Below are positions 47,901 through 61,551 of a stretch of DNA of 64,000 bases, one piece after another. Each line of letters opens with the position of its first letter. Within the stretch, counting starts at the first letter, position 1. The position numbers were made by a program, and so were the translations under genes. Source of the stretch: Streptomyces violaceusniger (GTDB lineage: Bacteria; Actinomycetota; Actinomycetes; Streptomycetales; Streptomycetaceae); the NCBI GenBank assembly GCA_005405945.1, contig BJHW01000001.1:1426001-1490000 (forward strand). The letters are read 5' to 3'. Below the pieces are notes generated by a model that was not told the origin of the DNA, ran no database searches, and saw only the letters and a program-made list of their open reading frames with translations.

Positions 47901-49629
47901 CGGGGTCACTGAGGACTTCCACCAGCGACCAGTCCACATGCGGCGCCAGGGCCGCCGCGCACTCGTCGATCCGCCGGGCGAACACCGGCGAGGAATCCAG
48001 CAGCCCGGCCGCCATGCCCACCCACTGCGACCCCTGGCCGGGGAAGACGAAGGCGACCCCGGCGCTGCGCTTGGCGACGCCTTCGACCAGTCCGGAGGTG
48101 CCCCGGCCGGCGAGGTGGTCGGCCAGGATCCGTGCGGCCTCCGCACGGTCCGGGGCCAGCACGACCGTGCGGTGGTCGAAGGCGGTCCGCGTGGTGGCGA
48201 GGGACAGTCCGATGTCCTCGGCCGCGACCTCCGGGTGCCGCTCCACGTGGTCCAGCAGCCGCGTGGCCTGGGCGCGCAGCGCCGCCTCGGACTTGCTGGA
48301 CATCGGCCAGGGGACGAGCGGCAGCGCCGTCGGGGGCACCGCCGCTTCCTCCGCCACGCTCGCCACGTCCGCACCAGGAGCGGCGTCGGTAGCGGCCGGT
48401 GGCGGCGCCTGCTCGATGATGGCGTGGGCGTTGGTGCCGCTGATGCCGAAGGAGGACACACCGGCCCGGCGCGGCTCCTCACCCTCGGGCCATGCCGTGG
48501 CCCGGGTGAGAAGCTCGACGGTGCCCGCCGACCAGTCCACGTGGGGGGACGGCTGGTCGATGTGCAGGGTGCGGGGCAGCATGCCGTGGCGCATCGCCAG
48601 CACCATCTTCATCACACCGGCCACGCCGGCCGCCGCCTGCGTATGTCCGATGTTCGACTTGACCGACCCCAGCAGCAGCGGCTGGTCCTCGGCGCGCTCA
48701 CGGCCATAGGTGGCCAGCAGGGCCTGTGCCTCGATCGGGTCGCCCAGCTTCGTTCCCGTCCCGTGCGCCTCGACGGCGTCGACCTGCCCGGCCGTGAGCC
48801 CGGCGTTGGCCAGCGCCTGCCGGATCACCCGCTGCTGGGACGGGCCGTTGGGGGCGGAGAGCGCGCTGCTCGCGCCGTCCTGGTTGGTCGCCGTGCCCCG
48901 GACGACGGCCAGCACGGGGTGCCCGTTGCGGTGTGCGTCGGAGAGCCGCTCCAGGAACAGCATGCCGACGCCCTCGGCGGGCCCGAAACCGTCGGCCGCC
49001 GCCGCGAAGGGCTTGCACCGGCCGTCGGGCGCGAGCCCGCGCTGCCGGCTGAAGCCGATGAAGGTGCCGGGCGTGGCCATGACGGTGACGCCACCGGCCA
49101 GGGCGAGGGAGCACTCCCCCTGGCGCAGGGCCTGTACGGCCAGGTGCAGGGCGACCAGCGACGAGGAACACGCGGTGTCCACCGTCACGGCCGGGCCCTC
49201 CAGGCCCAGGGAGTAGGCCACGCGACCGGACACGACGCTGATGGCGCTGCCGGTCACCAAGTGGCCCTCGACGCCGTCGGTGGCCTCGTGCACCCGGGGC
49301 CCGTAGTCGGGGGCCACGGCTCCGACGAACACTCCGGACCGGCTGCCCCTGAGCGAGGCCGGGTCGATGCCCGCCCGTTCGACGGCCTCCCACGAAGTCT
49401 CCAGCAGCAGCCGCTGCTGGGGATCCATCGCCAGCGCCTCACGCGGTGAGATCCCGAAGAAGTCGGCGTCGAAGTCGCCCACGTCGTGCAGGAATCCGCC
49501 CTCGCGCGCGTAGGAGGTGCCGGGCCGGTCGGGGTCCGCGTCGTAGAGCGAGCCGAGGTCCCAGCCGCGGTCGTCGGGGAACGGTGTGATGGCGTCCTCG
49601 GCCCCGCTCAGCAGCCGCCAGAACTCCTC
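44995..49629 (-). CDS. PKS-A segment 6: KS4, methylmalonyl AT4, A2-type KR4, ACP4
   Basis: KS4 has [16 protein letters not shown] and NIGHT. AT4 has [14 protein letters not shown] and [12 protein letters not shown] (methylmalonyl). No DH is present: [13 protein letters not shown] leads to the reductase region. KR4 differs from all the others in the window. It lacks LDD ([13 protein letters not shown]), has Trp eight residues before the catalytic Tyr and His three residues before it ([16 protein letters not shown]), the combination assigned to A2-type reductases. Module 4 should therefore leave an L-hydroxyl next to an epimerised methyl. ACP4 has LGFDSL. The frame breaks at CCCC 44992-44995, in the short linker before KS5 (ALPRTAAG, then [14 protein letters not shown] on repair). 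Confidence 0.92.
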
Positions 49630-49645
49630 GGGGAGCGCACCCCGC

Positions 49646-51253
49646 CGGGAAGCGGCAGCTCATTCCGACGATCGCGATCGGTTCGCGGGCCGCGGACTCC
49701 ACGTCCTGGAGGCGCTGGAGCTCGTCGGCCGCGACCGTCTCCAGGTGCTCGGCGACGTCGTCCGCGTCGCCGGGACCGGTGGCGGGGCCACCGGCCGGGC
49801 CGTACGGCGACGGGCCGCCACGGTCCCCGTCCCAGTGGGACAGCAGGCGCTTCAGCCTCTCGGCCACCATCGGGCGGGTGGCGTCGTCGGCTGCCGTATC
49901 GGTTCCGAGCAACGCGGCTTCCAGCCGGTCGAGTTCGGCGGCCACGTCCGACGGGGCGTCCGTCGCCGCCACGGGGTTGATCTCCTCCCCCAGGTGTCCG
50001 GCCAGCGCGGCGGGCGTGGGGTAGTCGAAGATGAGGGTGGCGGGCAGCCGCAGCCCGGTGGCCGCGTTCAGCCGGTTGCGCAGCTCGACCGCGGTGAGCG
50101 AGTCGAAGCCGAGCTCCAGGAAGCCGCGGTCGGTGACCACCGCGGATGCCGTGCCGTGGCCGAGGACCGTGGCGGCGTGTTCCTGGACCAGACGCAGCAG
50201 CGTTCGCTGCCTCTCCCCCTGGCCGAGTCCGGCCAGCCGCCGCGCCAGCGGCGCCTCACGCGAGCCGGGGTCTTCCTGGGCCGAGGCGCGCCGGGGCGCG
50301 ACGGGCCGTCGTACGAGTCCGTGGAGCAACGGGGGTACGGGCGTGGCGTCGGCGGCGGCCGCCAGGTGGCCGAGGTCGAACCGCGCGGGCACCACCACAC
50401 CCTCGGCCAGCCGGCCGACCGTGTCGAACAGCCGCAGCCCGTCCTCGGTGGGGAACGGCACCAGTCCGACCCGTGTCATCCGCGAGAGGTCCGCCTGGCC
50501 GAGGTGTCCGGTCATTCCGGTGCGCTCGGCCCACAGACCCCAGGCGAGCGACACTCCGGGCAGGCCCATCGCCCGGCGCCGCTGGGCCAGTCCGTCCAGG
50601 AACGTGTTGGCGGCGGCGTAGTTGGCCTGTCCCGCGGACCCCAGGACACCGGCGGTCGACGAGAACAGGGCGAACATGGCCACATCGAAACGGCGCGTCA
50701 GCTCGTGCAGATGCCACGCTCCGTCGACCTTCGCGCGCAGCACCGCGTCGAGCCGCTCCGGTGTCAGCGAGGCCACCGTTCCGTCGTCCAGGATGCCCGC
50801 GGCGTGGACCACACCGGTCAGGCCGTGTCCGTCGGGGAGGTCGGCCAGCAGGTCGGCCAGCGCGTCGCGATCGGCGACATCGCAGGCGGCGATGGTGACC
50901 GAAGCCCCCAGGGCCGTCAGTTCGGCCTCGAGCGCCGCCATGCTCTCGGCCGCGCGGCCACGGCGGCTGACCAGCAGCAGCCGATGGATGCCGTGCTCCG
51001 CCACCAGATGCCGGGCGATCAGTCCGCCCAGGACGCCACCGGCGCCGGTAATCAGTACGGTCCCCTCCGGGGCCGGCGCGGCCGGAACGCTCAGCACCAG
51101 CTTGCCCACATGGCGCGCCTGGCTCATGAACCGGAACGCCTCGGGAGCCCTGCGCACATCCCACACCCGTGCGGGCAGCGGCTCCAGCCCACCACGCTCG
51201 AACAGGGACACGATCTCCGCGAGCATCTCCCCGATGCGCTCGGGGCCCGCCTC
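49646..51253 (-). CDS. PKS-A segment 5: end of ER3, KR3, ACP3, docking-like linker, start of KS4
   Basis: After the ER tail ([30 protein letters not shown]), KR3 shows [18 protein letters not shown] in [20 protein letters not shown] and NYAAAN. ACP3 has LGFDSL. The next 95 or so residues look like a C-terminal docking domain running into an N-terminal one, with no stop: [63 protein letters not shown]4 then begins with [13 protein letters not shown]. Two single-base losses close together (49645 and 49630-49633) end this frame. Repairing both gives [15 protein letters not shown], the expected KS text. Confidence 0.88.
49690..49975 (-). other. fused docking-domain-like linker between modules 3 and 4
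   Basis: All other intermodular linkers in the three genes are short (about 20-40 residues). This one, about 95 residues, has two helices typical of a C-terminal docking domain ([25 protein letters not shown]), a Gly/Pro-rich spacer, an acidic helix ([15 protein letters not shown]), and then [18 protein letters not shown], which looks like the end of an N-terminal docking coiled coil. No stop or start codon separates them in the given frame. Confidence 0.65.
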
Positions 51254-51255
51254 CC

Positions 51256-54033
51256 CAGGTCGAACGCCCGGTACAGCACGCCCGGACGGGCCGCGGCCAC
51301 CGCGTCGGCGGACCGCACATCCGTCTTGCCCATCTCGATGAACCGCCCGCCCTCGGCGAGCAGCCGCAGCGACGCGTCCACGAACTCACCGGACAGGGAG
51401 TCCAGGACCACGTCCACACCGCGACCCGAGGACGAGTCCCTGAACCGCTCTTCGAACTCCAGCGTGCGCGACGACGCGATATGCGCCTCGTCCAGCCCGA
51501 GGCCGCGCAGGACGTCCCACTTGGCCTCGCTCGCGGTCGCGAACACCTCGACGCCCCAGGCCCGCGCCAGCCGCACGGCCGCCATTCCCACGCCACCGGC
51601 GGCGGAATGGACCAGCAGTGATTCACCGCGCCGTACGCCCGCCAGCTCCCGCAGCGCGTACAAGGCCGTCACGAACGCCACGGGGACGGACGCGGCCTCG
51701 GTGAAGGACCAGCCGTCCGGGATCCGCACCAGGGTGCGGTGGTCCACCACGGCCAACGGCCCGAAACCACCGGACCACAGCCCCATCGCCCGGTCGCCGA
51801 CGGCGAGGGACGTCACACCGGGGCCGGTGGCCATGACCACACCGGCACCCTCGCCACCCATCATGGCCTCGTCCGGATACATGTCCAGGGAGATGAGGAC
51901 ATCGCGGAAGTTCAGGCCCGTGGCGCGCACGGCGACCCGCACCTCGTGCTCGCCGAGTTCCCGGGTGGCGTCCGTGGCCGTGGCCAGCGCCAGCCCCTCC
52001 AGCGTGCCCGCTCCGGACGCCTCCAGCCGCCACGCCGCCGTACCGTCCGGTGGCGTCAGCACACCCCTCGCGCCGCCGGGTGCCAGACGTGGCACCAGCA
52101 CCTCGGCGCCGCGCACGGCGAGCTGCGGCTCCCCGGTGGACACCGCCTGGTGCACCACGGCGAGTGATGGCTCGGCGCCGTCCACGTCCAGCAGGACGAA
52201 CCGGTCCGGATGCTCGGCCTGCGCCGACCGCACCAGCCCCCACACCGGGGCCGCGGCCAGGTCGCGCGGGTCCTCACCGTCCTCGGTCGCCAGCGCGCCC
52301 CGGGTGACGAACACCAGCCGGGACGCTGCGAACCCCTCCTCCGCCGACCACGCCCGCACCATGTCCAGGGTCCGGTGGGCCACGGCGTGTGTCGCCGGGA
52401 CGACGTCCTCGCCGGAGGCGGAGGACACGGTCACGAACACCAGGTCCGGCATGGGAGCGCCGGATCGCACATGTGCTGCGAGAGCGGCGAGGTCGGCGTG
52501 TTCCTCCACCGATCCGTCGGCCGCGGTCAACGCCCTGGCCAGGCCGAAGGGGTCCGGTCCGGCCACGGCACACCGGTCGGTGGCGGGGGCCGGGGTGGTG
52601 GTGGACGTCGGGGTCGTGGTGGACGTCGGGCTGGTGGCGGGCGCCGCGATCCACTCCACCCGGTACAGCGACTCGCCGTCGTCGGCGGACGGCGCGAGCT
52701 GTGCCTCCGAGACCGGCCGGGTGACCAGCGCCTCCGCCGTCGCCACCGGCGTTCCGGCGGCGTCGGCCACCAGGACGGACATGCCATCGGTGCCCGCACG
52801 GGCCAGCCGTACCCGCAGCGAGGTCGCGCCGGTGGCGTGCAAGGACACACCGCTCCACACGAACGGCAGCCGGATCCCGTCCCCCTCCGAAGACGAGGCG
52901 GCGGCGCACACCAGCCACGCGTGCAGCGCCGCATCGAGCAGCGCGGGATGCAGCCCGAACCGGGCCGCGTCGGCGCGCGACCCCTCCGGCAGCGCCACAT
53001 CGGCGAAGACCTCGTCGCCCTTGCGCCAGACGGCGCGCAGCCCTCGGAACACCGGCCCGTACGCCAGCCCGGTGGCGGCCACATCCTCGTAGAAGCCCGC
53101 GATCTCGACCGCCTGCGCGTCGGCGGGTGGCCATGCCGTCAAGTCCGCCGGGCCCGCCGTCCCGTCGACGGCGGTGGAGTTCAGGGCCAGCATGCCCTTC
53201 GCGTGGCACGTCCACGACGCGTTCGCGACGTCGTCACGGCGGGCATGCACGCTGAACTCGCGCTGTCCATCCGGCCGGGGCCCGCTCACGACCAGCTGCA
53301 CCTGGACCGCACCTTCGTCGGGCAGCACCAGGGGCGCCTCCAGCGTCAGCTCCTCCAACCGGTCACAGCCCACCGCGTCACCGGCCCGCGACGCCAGCTC
53401 GACGAACGCCGTACCGGGCAGGATGACCCGGCCCAGCACCGCGTGGTCGGCGAGCCAGGGATGGGTACGGAGCGAGAGCCGGCCGGTGAGCAGGAAACCA
53501 TCCGAGTCGGGCAGCGGAACGGCGGCCCCCAGCAGCGGGTGCCCGGCCGAATCCAGCCCCACCGATGCCACATCACCGGCGGCGTCGATGGCCTCGGACT
53601 CCAGCCAGAAGTGGGTGCGCTGGAAGGCATAGGTCGGCAGATCGACGCGCCGCGCGCCCGTCCCCGCGAACATCCCCGCCCAGTCGACGGACGCGCCGCC
53701 GACGTACGCCTCGGCCAGGGAGGCCATGAAGCGCTCCAGACCACCTTCGTCGCGGCGCAGCGAACCGACGGCGGTGACGCGGCTGCCGTGGTCCTCGGCA
53801 GTCTGTTCCACGCCCATGGTGAGCACCGGATGGGCGCTGGCCTCGATGAACACCTGGAAACCGTCGGCCAGCAGGGCCCGGACGGTCTCCTCGAACCGGA
53901 CCGTCTGACGCAGATTCCGGTACCAGTACCCCGCGTCCAGCCCCGTGGTGTCCAGCACACCCGCGGTGACCGTGGAGTAGAACGGAACCGAGGAAGCCCG
54001 GGGAGCGATATCCGCCAGCTCCCACGACAACTC
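51256..54033 (-). CDS. PKS-A segment 4: end of AT3, DH3, KR3 structural domain, ER3
   Basis: AT3 closes with [16 protein letters not shown]3 has [17 protein letters not shown] and [11 protein letters not shown]. The structural half of the reductase holds a short Thr/Ser/Pro tandem insert at 52633-52598. The only enoylreductase of the window follows, at about 52035-51095. It has [15 protein letters not shown], the NADPH motif [15 protein letters not shown] and [17 protein letters not shown], so module 3 reduces fully to a methylene. The Tyr in LDMYP is the residue that in other PKS enoylreductases goes with a 2S methyl branch. I infer that configuration. The frame breaks at CCCC 51253-51256 (FDLG, then [10 protein letters not shown] on repair). 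Confidence 0.9.
52598..52633 (-). repeat. 18-base tandem repeat, two copies, in KR3 structural domain
   Basis: GTGGTGGACGTCGGGGTC is followed directly by GTGGTGGACGTCGGGCTG on the plus strand. It encodes a Thr/Ser/Pro-rich loop ([15 protein letters not shown]). Confidence 0.9.
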
Positions 54034-54035
54034 CC

Positions 54036-56282
<2,247 letters not shown>

Positions 56283-56284
56283 GG

Positions 56285-59200
56285 GGCATCGCCCTCCCGG
56301 AGGCCGAGCAGTTCCGCACGGAGGTATTCCGCGAGCGCGGCGGGGGTCGGGTAGTCGAAGACGACCGTGGCGGGCAGCCGTTCGCCCGTGGCCGCGTTCA
56401 GCCGGTTCCGCAGCTCCACCGCCGTGAGGGAGTCGAAGCCGTGCTCCTTGAAGGAGATCTCCGGCTCGACCGCGTCGGGTGTGCTGTGGCCGAGGACGGT
56501 GGCGGCCTGGTCCTGGACCGTGCGCAACACCATCCGCTCCCGCTCCGCGTCGCCCACCCTGAGCAGGCGCTGCCGTAGCGACGTCTCCTCCGCTCCGGGC
56601 GCCGCCTGGGCCCGTGCGCGGCGGACCGCGGTGGCCCGTTCCGGCCGGTCGGCGCCGGGATCCGCTGTCGCGGCCGCGAACTGCTCCTCCGTCACCGGCC
56701 GCGCCACCAGCGCGTCCACCGTGGCCACCGGTGTTCCGGCCGGGTCGGCGACCAGTGCGGACAGGGTGTCGGTGCCCTCGCGGGTCAGCCGTACGCGGAG
56801 CGTCGACGCCCCGGTCGCGTGCAACGACACGCCGCTCCAGAGGAACGGCAGGCGGATGCCGTCCGCATCGCCCGAGAGCGGCGCCAGGCCCGGCTGCAAG
56901 GCGGTGTCCAGCAGGGCCGGGTGGATGCCGAACCGGGACACCTCACCACGGGCCTCCTCGGGCAGCACCACTTCGGCGAAGAGCTCGTCACCACGGCGCC
57001 ATACCGCCCGAACGCCCCGGAAGATGGGCCCGTACGCCACCCCGGAGTCGGCCAGCCGCTCGTAGAAGCCGGCGGTGTCGACGGCTTCCGCGTCGGTCGG
57101 CGGCCATATGCTGAGGTCAACGCCGGGGTTGGGGCTCGTGGCACGGCTGTGGACCAGCATGCCCGACGCGTACCGGGTCCACGGCCGGTCCGCGGTGTCC
57201 TCCGTCCGCGCGTACACCCGCACGGGGCGTCCGCCGCCCTCCTCGGGCCCGCCGACGGTCAACTGAACCTGTAGGGCGCCCTGCTCGGGAAGCGCCAGAG
57301 GCGCCTCCAGCGTCAGCTCCTCCACCCGGTCGCATCCGGCCGCGTCACCGGCGCGCAGGGCCAACTCGGCGAACGCGGACGCGGGCAGCAGGGCCCGGCC
57401 GAGCACGGTGTGTTCGGCGAGCCAGGGATGTGTACGGAGCGAGAGGCGGCCCGTCAGCAACCACCCGTCCGAGTCGGGCAGCGCGGTCGCCGCACCGAGG
57501 AGGGGGTGGTCGGCGGAGGTCAGTCCGGCCGAGGACACGTCGCCCGCCACGGCTGAGGGCTCGACCCAGTAGCGCTGGTGCTGGAAGGCGTACGTCGGCA
57601 GATCGACGCGCCGAGCACCCGTGCCCGCGAACATGGCCGCCCAGTCCACGGACGCGCCGCCGACGTATGCCTCGGCGAGGGAGGTGGCGAATCGGTCGAG
57701 ACCGCCTTCGTCGCGGCGCAGGGATCCGACGGCGGTGATGTGCGTGCCGTGGTCCTGGGCCGTCTGCTCCACGCCCATCGTCAGAACTGGGTGGGCGCTG
57801 GCCTCGATGAACATGTCGAAGCCGTCGGTGAGCAGAGCGCGGACGGTCTCGTCGAAACGCACCGTCTGACGCAGATTGCGGTACCAGTACCCGGCGTCGA
57901 GTTCCCGAGTGTCCAGCGCACCTGCCGTGACCGTGGAGTAGAACGGCACCGACGACGAGCGCGGAGCGATCCCCGCGAGGGTCCGCTGAAGCTCGTCCTC
58001 GACGGTCTCGACGTGAGCGCAGTGCGAGGCGTAGTCGACGGGGACGCGGCGCGCCCGGACCTCGTCCGCCTCGCACGCGGCCAGCAACTCGTCCAACGCG
58101 TCGGCGTCACCGGACACCACGACCGCCGAGGGCCCGTTCACCGCAGCCACCGACAGCCGCTCGCCCCACGCCGCAAGCCGCTCCCGTACGGCCTCCACGG
58201 GCAGCGACACCGACACCATACCGCCCAGCCCCGACAGCGCCCGCAGCGCCTTGCTCCGCAGGGCCACCACCTTCGCGGCGTCCTCCAGTGACAACGCACC
58301 CGCCACACAGGCGGCCGCGATCTCGCCCTGGGAGTGGCCGATGACCGCCGCGGGCTCCACCCCGTACGAACGCCACAGCTCAGCCAGCGACACCATCACC
58401 GCCCACAACACCGGCTGCACCACATCCACCCGCTCCAGCGCCGCCGCATCGCCGAGCACATCCAGCAGCGACCACTCCACGAACGGCGCCAACGCCGCCG
58501 CACACTCACCCATCCGCTCCGCGAACACCGGCGAAGACTCCAGCAACCCCGCCGCCATCCCCACCCACTGCGACCCCTGACCAGGGAAGACCAAGGCGAA
58601 GCGGTCCGAGGAGCCAGTAGCCGAGCCGCGCACCACACCCGTGGCCTCGCGGCCCTCCGTCAGCGCCGTAAGGCCGCTGACGAGCGCGGTACGGTCACCG
58701 CCCAGCACCACCGCCCGCCGCTCGAACACGGCACGTGTGGTGACCAGCGACAGACCGACATCCACCGACGCCGGACCGGCCTCCTCGCCGACCATCGACA
58801 GCAAGCGCGCGGCCTGGTCCCGGAGTCCCGCGTCGGACCGCGCCGATACCACCCACGGCACCACGCTGCTCGGTTCAGAGGTGGCGTCCGTGGCGGCATC
58901 GGACTCCATCGGCCCCTGCTCCAGGATCACATGGGCGTTGGTGCCGCTCACGCCGAAGGAGGAGACACCCGCCCGACGGGGCCGGCCGGTCTCGGGCCAC
59001 GCCATCGGGGCGGTCAGAAGCTCCACCGCGCCCGCGGACCAGTCCACGTGCGGGGACGGCTCATCGATGTGCAGGGTCCGCGGAAGCACGCCGTCGCGCA
59101 TGGCCAGCACCGACTTGATGACCCCGGCCACACCGGCCGCGGCCTGGGTGTGGCCGATGTTGGACTTGATCGAGCCGAGCCACAACGGCCGCTCGCCGGA

Positions 59201-61168
59201 CCGCCCCTGCCCGTACGTGGCCAGCAGCGCCTGCGCCTCGATCGGATCGCCCAGCGCCGTACCCGTACCGTGCGCCTCGACCATATCGACGTCGGCGGCC
59301 GACAGCCGGGCGTTCGCCAGGGCGGCCCGGATCACCCGCTGCTGCGACGGGCCGCTCGGTGCGGTGAGGCCATTGCTCGCGCCGTCCTGGTTGACGGCGG
59401 AGCCGCGTACCACCGCGAGCACCTGGTGGCCGTTGCGGCGCGCGTCCGACAGCCGCTCCAGCAGCAGCAAGCCCACGCCCTCGCCCCAGCCGGTGCCGTC
59501 CGCGGCCGCCGCGAACGCCTTGCACCGACCGTCGGCCGCCAGACCCCGCTGGCGGCTGAACTCCACGAAGAGCTCGGGAGTGGACATCACGGTGACACCG
59601 CCGGCGAGCGCGAGCGTGCACTCGCCCTGGCGCAGGGACTGCGCCGCCAGATGCAGCGCGACCAGCGATGACGAACAGGCGGTGTCCACCGTGACCGCCG
59701 GGCCCTCGAAGCCGAAGGTGTAGGAGATGCGGCCGGAGACGACGCTGGCGGCGCTGCTGGTGACCAGGTGGCCCTCGATGTGCTCCGCTGCCGCCCGGCG
59801 CAGGCTGGTCCCGTAGTCCTGGCCGTTGCTGCCCACGAAGACCCCAGTCTGGCTGCCCCGGAGCAGCGTGGGATCGATCCCGGCCCGCTCGAACGCCTCC
59901 CACGATGTCTCCAACAGCAGCCGCTGTTGGGGGTCCATCGCCACCGCCTCACGCGGTGAGATGCCGAAGAACTTCGGGTCGAAGTCGCCCGCTCCCTCGA
60001 GGAATCCGCCCTCGCGGACATAGCTTTTGCCGTGCTCGTCCGGGTCGGGTCCGTAGAGCGTGTCCAGGTCCCATCCGCGGTCGGCGGGGAACTCGGTCAG
60101 CACCTCGCGCCCGGCGAGCAGCAGCTGCCACAGGTCTTCCGGTGTCCGCACCTCGCCGGGGAAGCGGCAGCTCATGGCCACGATGGCGATGGGCTCGTCG
60201 TCGGTGGCCACGGCGACGGGCACCGCGGTATCCGCGCCGTTCCGCAGCCCCAGCACCTCCGTGCGCACCAGTTTGACCAGCGCCGTCACGGTGGGGTGGT
60301 CGAAGAGCAGGGTGCTCGGCAGGCTCAGTCCGGTGGCCGCGTTCAGCCGGTTGCGCAGGGTCACCGCCGCGAGGGAGTCGAAGCCCAGCTCCTTGAAGGC
60401 CCGGTCGGCGTCGATGGCCTCGGGACGGCGGTGTCCCAGGACGGCTGCCACATGGGAGCGCACGAACTCCAGGAGGACACGGTCTTGTTCCACCGTCCCC
60501 AGCCCGGTGAGTCTGCGCCGAAGCGACTCGTCAGGGGTGGTGGCATCGTCGGCGGTGTCGGATGAGCCGTGGCCCACGAGGTCGTGCAGGAGGCGGCGCG
60601 AACGGGGGTCCGCCATCGTCCGGGCCAGGGTGTCCCACTCCACGTCGGCGACGATCAGGGACGCCGCCGCCGGGTGGTTGACGCTCTGCTCCAGGGCGGC
60701 GACGGCCGACTCGGGGTCCATCGCGGGGAGGCCGTGGCGCCGCCACCGGTCCGCGACGGCCTCTGCCATGCCGTGGTCGGCCCAGGGACCCCAGGCCACC
60801 GAGGTGGCCGGGAGCCCCGCACCGCGCCGCCACTCCGCCAACGCGTCCAAAATCGCGTTCGCCGCCGCATAGTTGGCCTGCCCAGCGGCACCCACCGTCC
60901 CCGAGAACGAGGAGAACAAAACGAAGGCCGTCAGCTCCAGCTCCCGCGTCAGCTCATGCAGATGCCACGCCGCCTCCGACTTCGCCCGCAGCACACCCTC
61001 GAACCGCTCCACCGACAGCCCGTCCAGCACACCGTCATCCAGCACACCCGCAGCATGCACCACCGCCGTCAACGGCAACTCCTCCGGCACCCCCGCCAAC
61101 ACCCCGGCCAACGCCTCACGGTCACCCACATCACACGCCACGACCGTCACCCGAGCACCGACCTCCCG
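56285..61168 (-). CDS. PKS-A segment 2: KR1 catalytic half, ACP1, module 2 (KS-AT-DH-ACP, no KR)
   Basis: KR1 continues with LDD in [20 protein letters not shown] and NYAAAN (B-type, active, so module 1 leaves a hydroxyl). ACP1 reads [11 protein letters not shown]2 has [16 protein letters not shown] and NIGHT. AT2 has [14 protein letters not shown] and [12 protein letters not shown] (methylmalonyl). DH2 has [10 protein letters not shown], intact for HxxxGxxxxP, plus [12 protein letters not shown] and [10 protein letters not shown]. After DH2 ([15 protein letters not shown]) only about 40 residues separate it from ACP2 (HGFDSL). There is no Rossmann fold and no Ser/Tyr/Asn reductase text. Without a KR the dehydratase has no beta-hydroxyl to act on, so the module probably leaves a beta-ketone. 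The frame breaks at GGGG 56283-56286, just before KS3. Confidence 0.9.
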
Positions 61169-61551
61169 AGCTCGGCACACAACTCCCCCACACCCACAGC
61201 CTCAGGACCACGACGCGACACCAGCAGCAGATGCTCCGCACCCGCCCGCGCCAGCCACCGCGCCACATGGGCCCCCAACGCACCCGTACCACCAGTCACC
61301 AGCACAGTGCCCGAAGCCCCCCAGCCCCCGACGCCCTGCCCACCGGCCGACACCCGGACGATACGGCGCGCGAAGACCCCCGAACCACGCACCGCAACCT
61401 CGCTCTCACCCGTACGACCGCTCACCACACCCACCAGCCGATCCCCCACCCGCGCATCCCACACCTCGGGAAGGTCCAGCAGACCACCCCACCGCTCGGG
61501 CACCTCCAGACCGGCAACCCGGCCCAGCCCCCACACCGCCGCCTGCTCCAC
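60765..61551 (-). repeat. KR block, module 1 copy
   Basis: Counterpart of 40886-41671 in module 5. The frameshift at 61166-61175 is shared with that copy. Confidence 0.88.
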
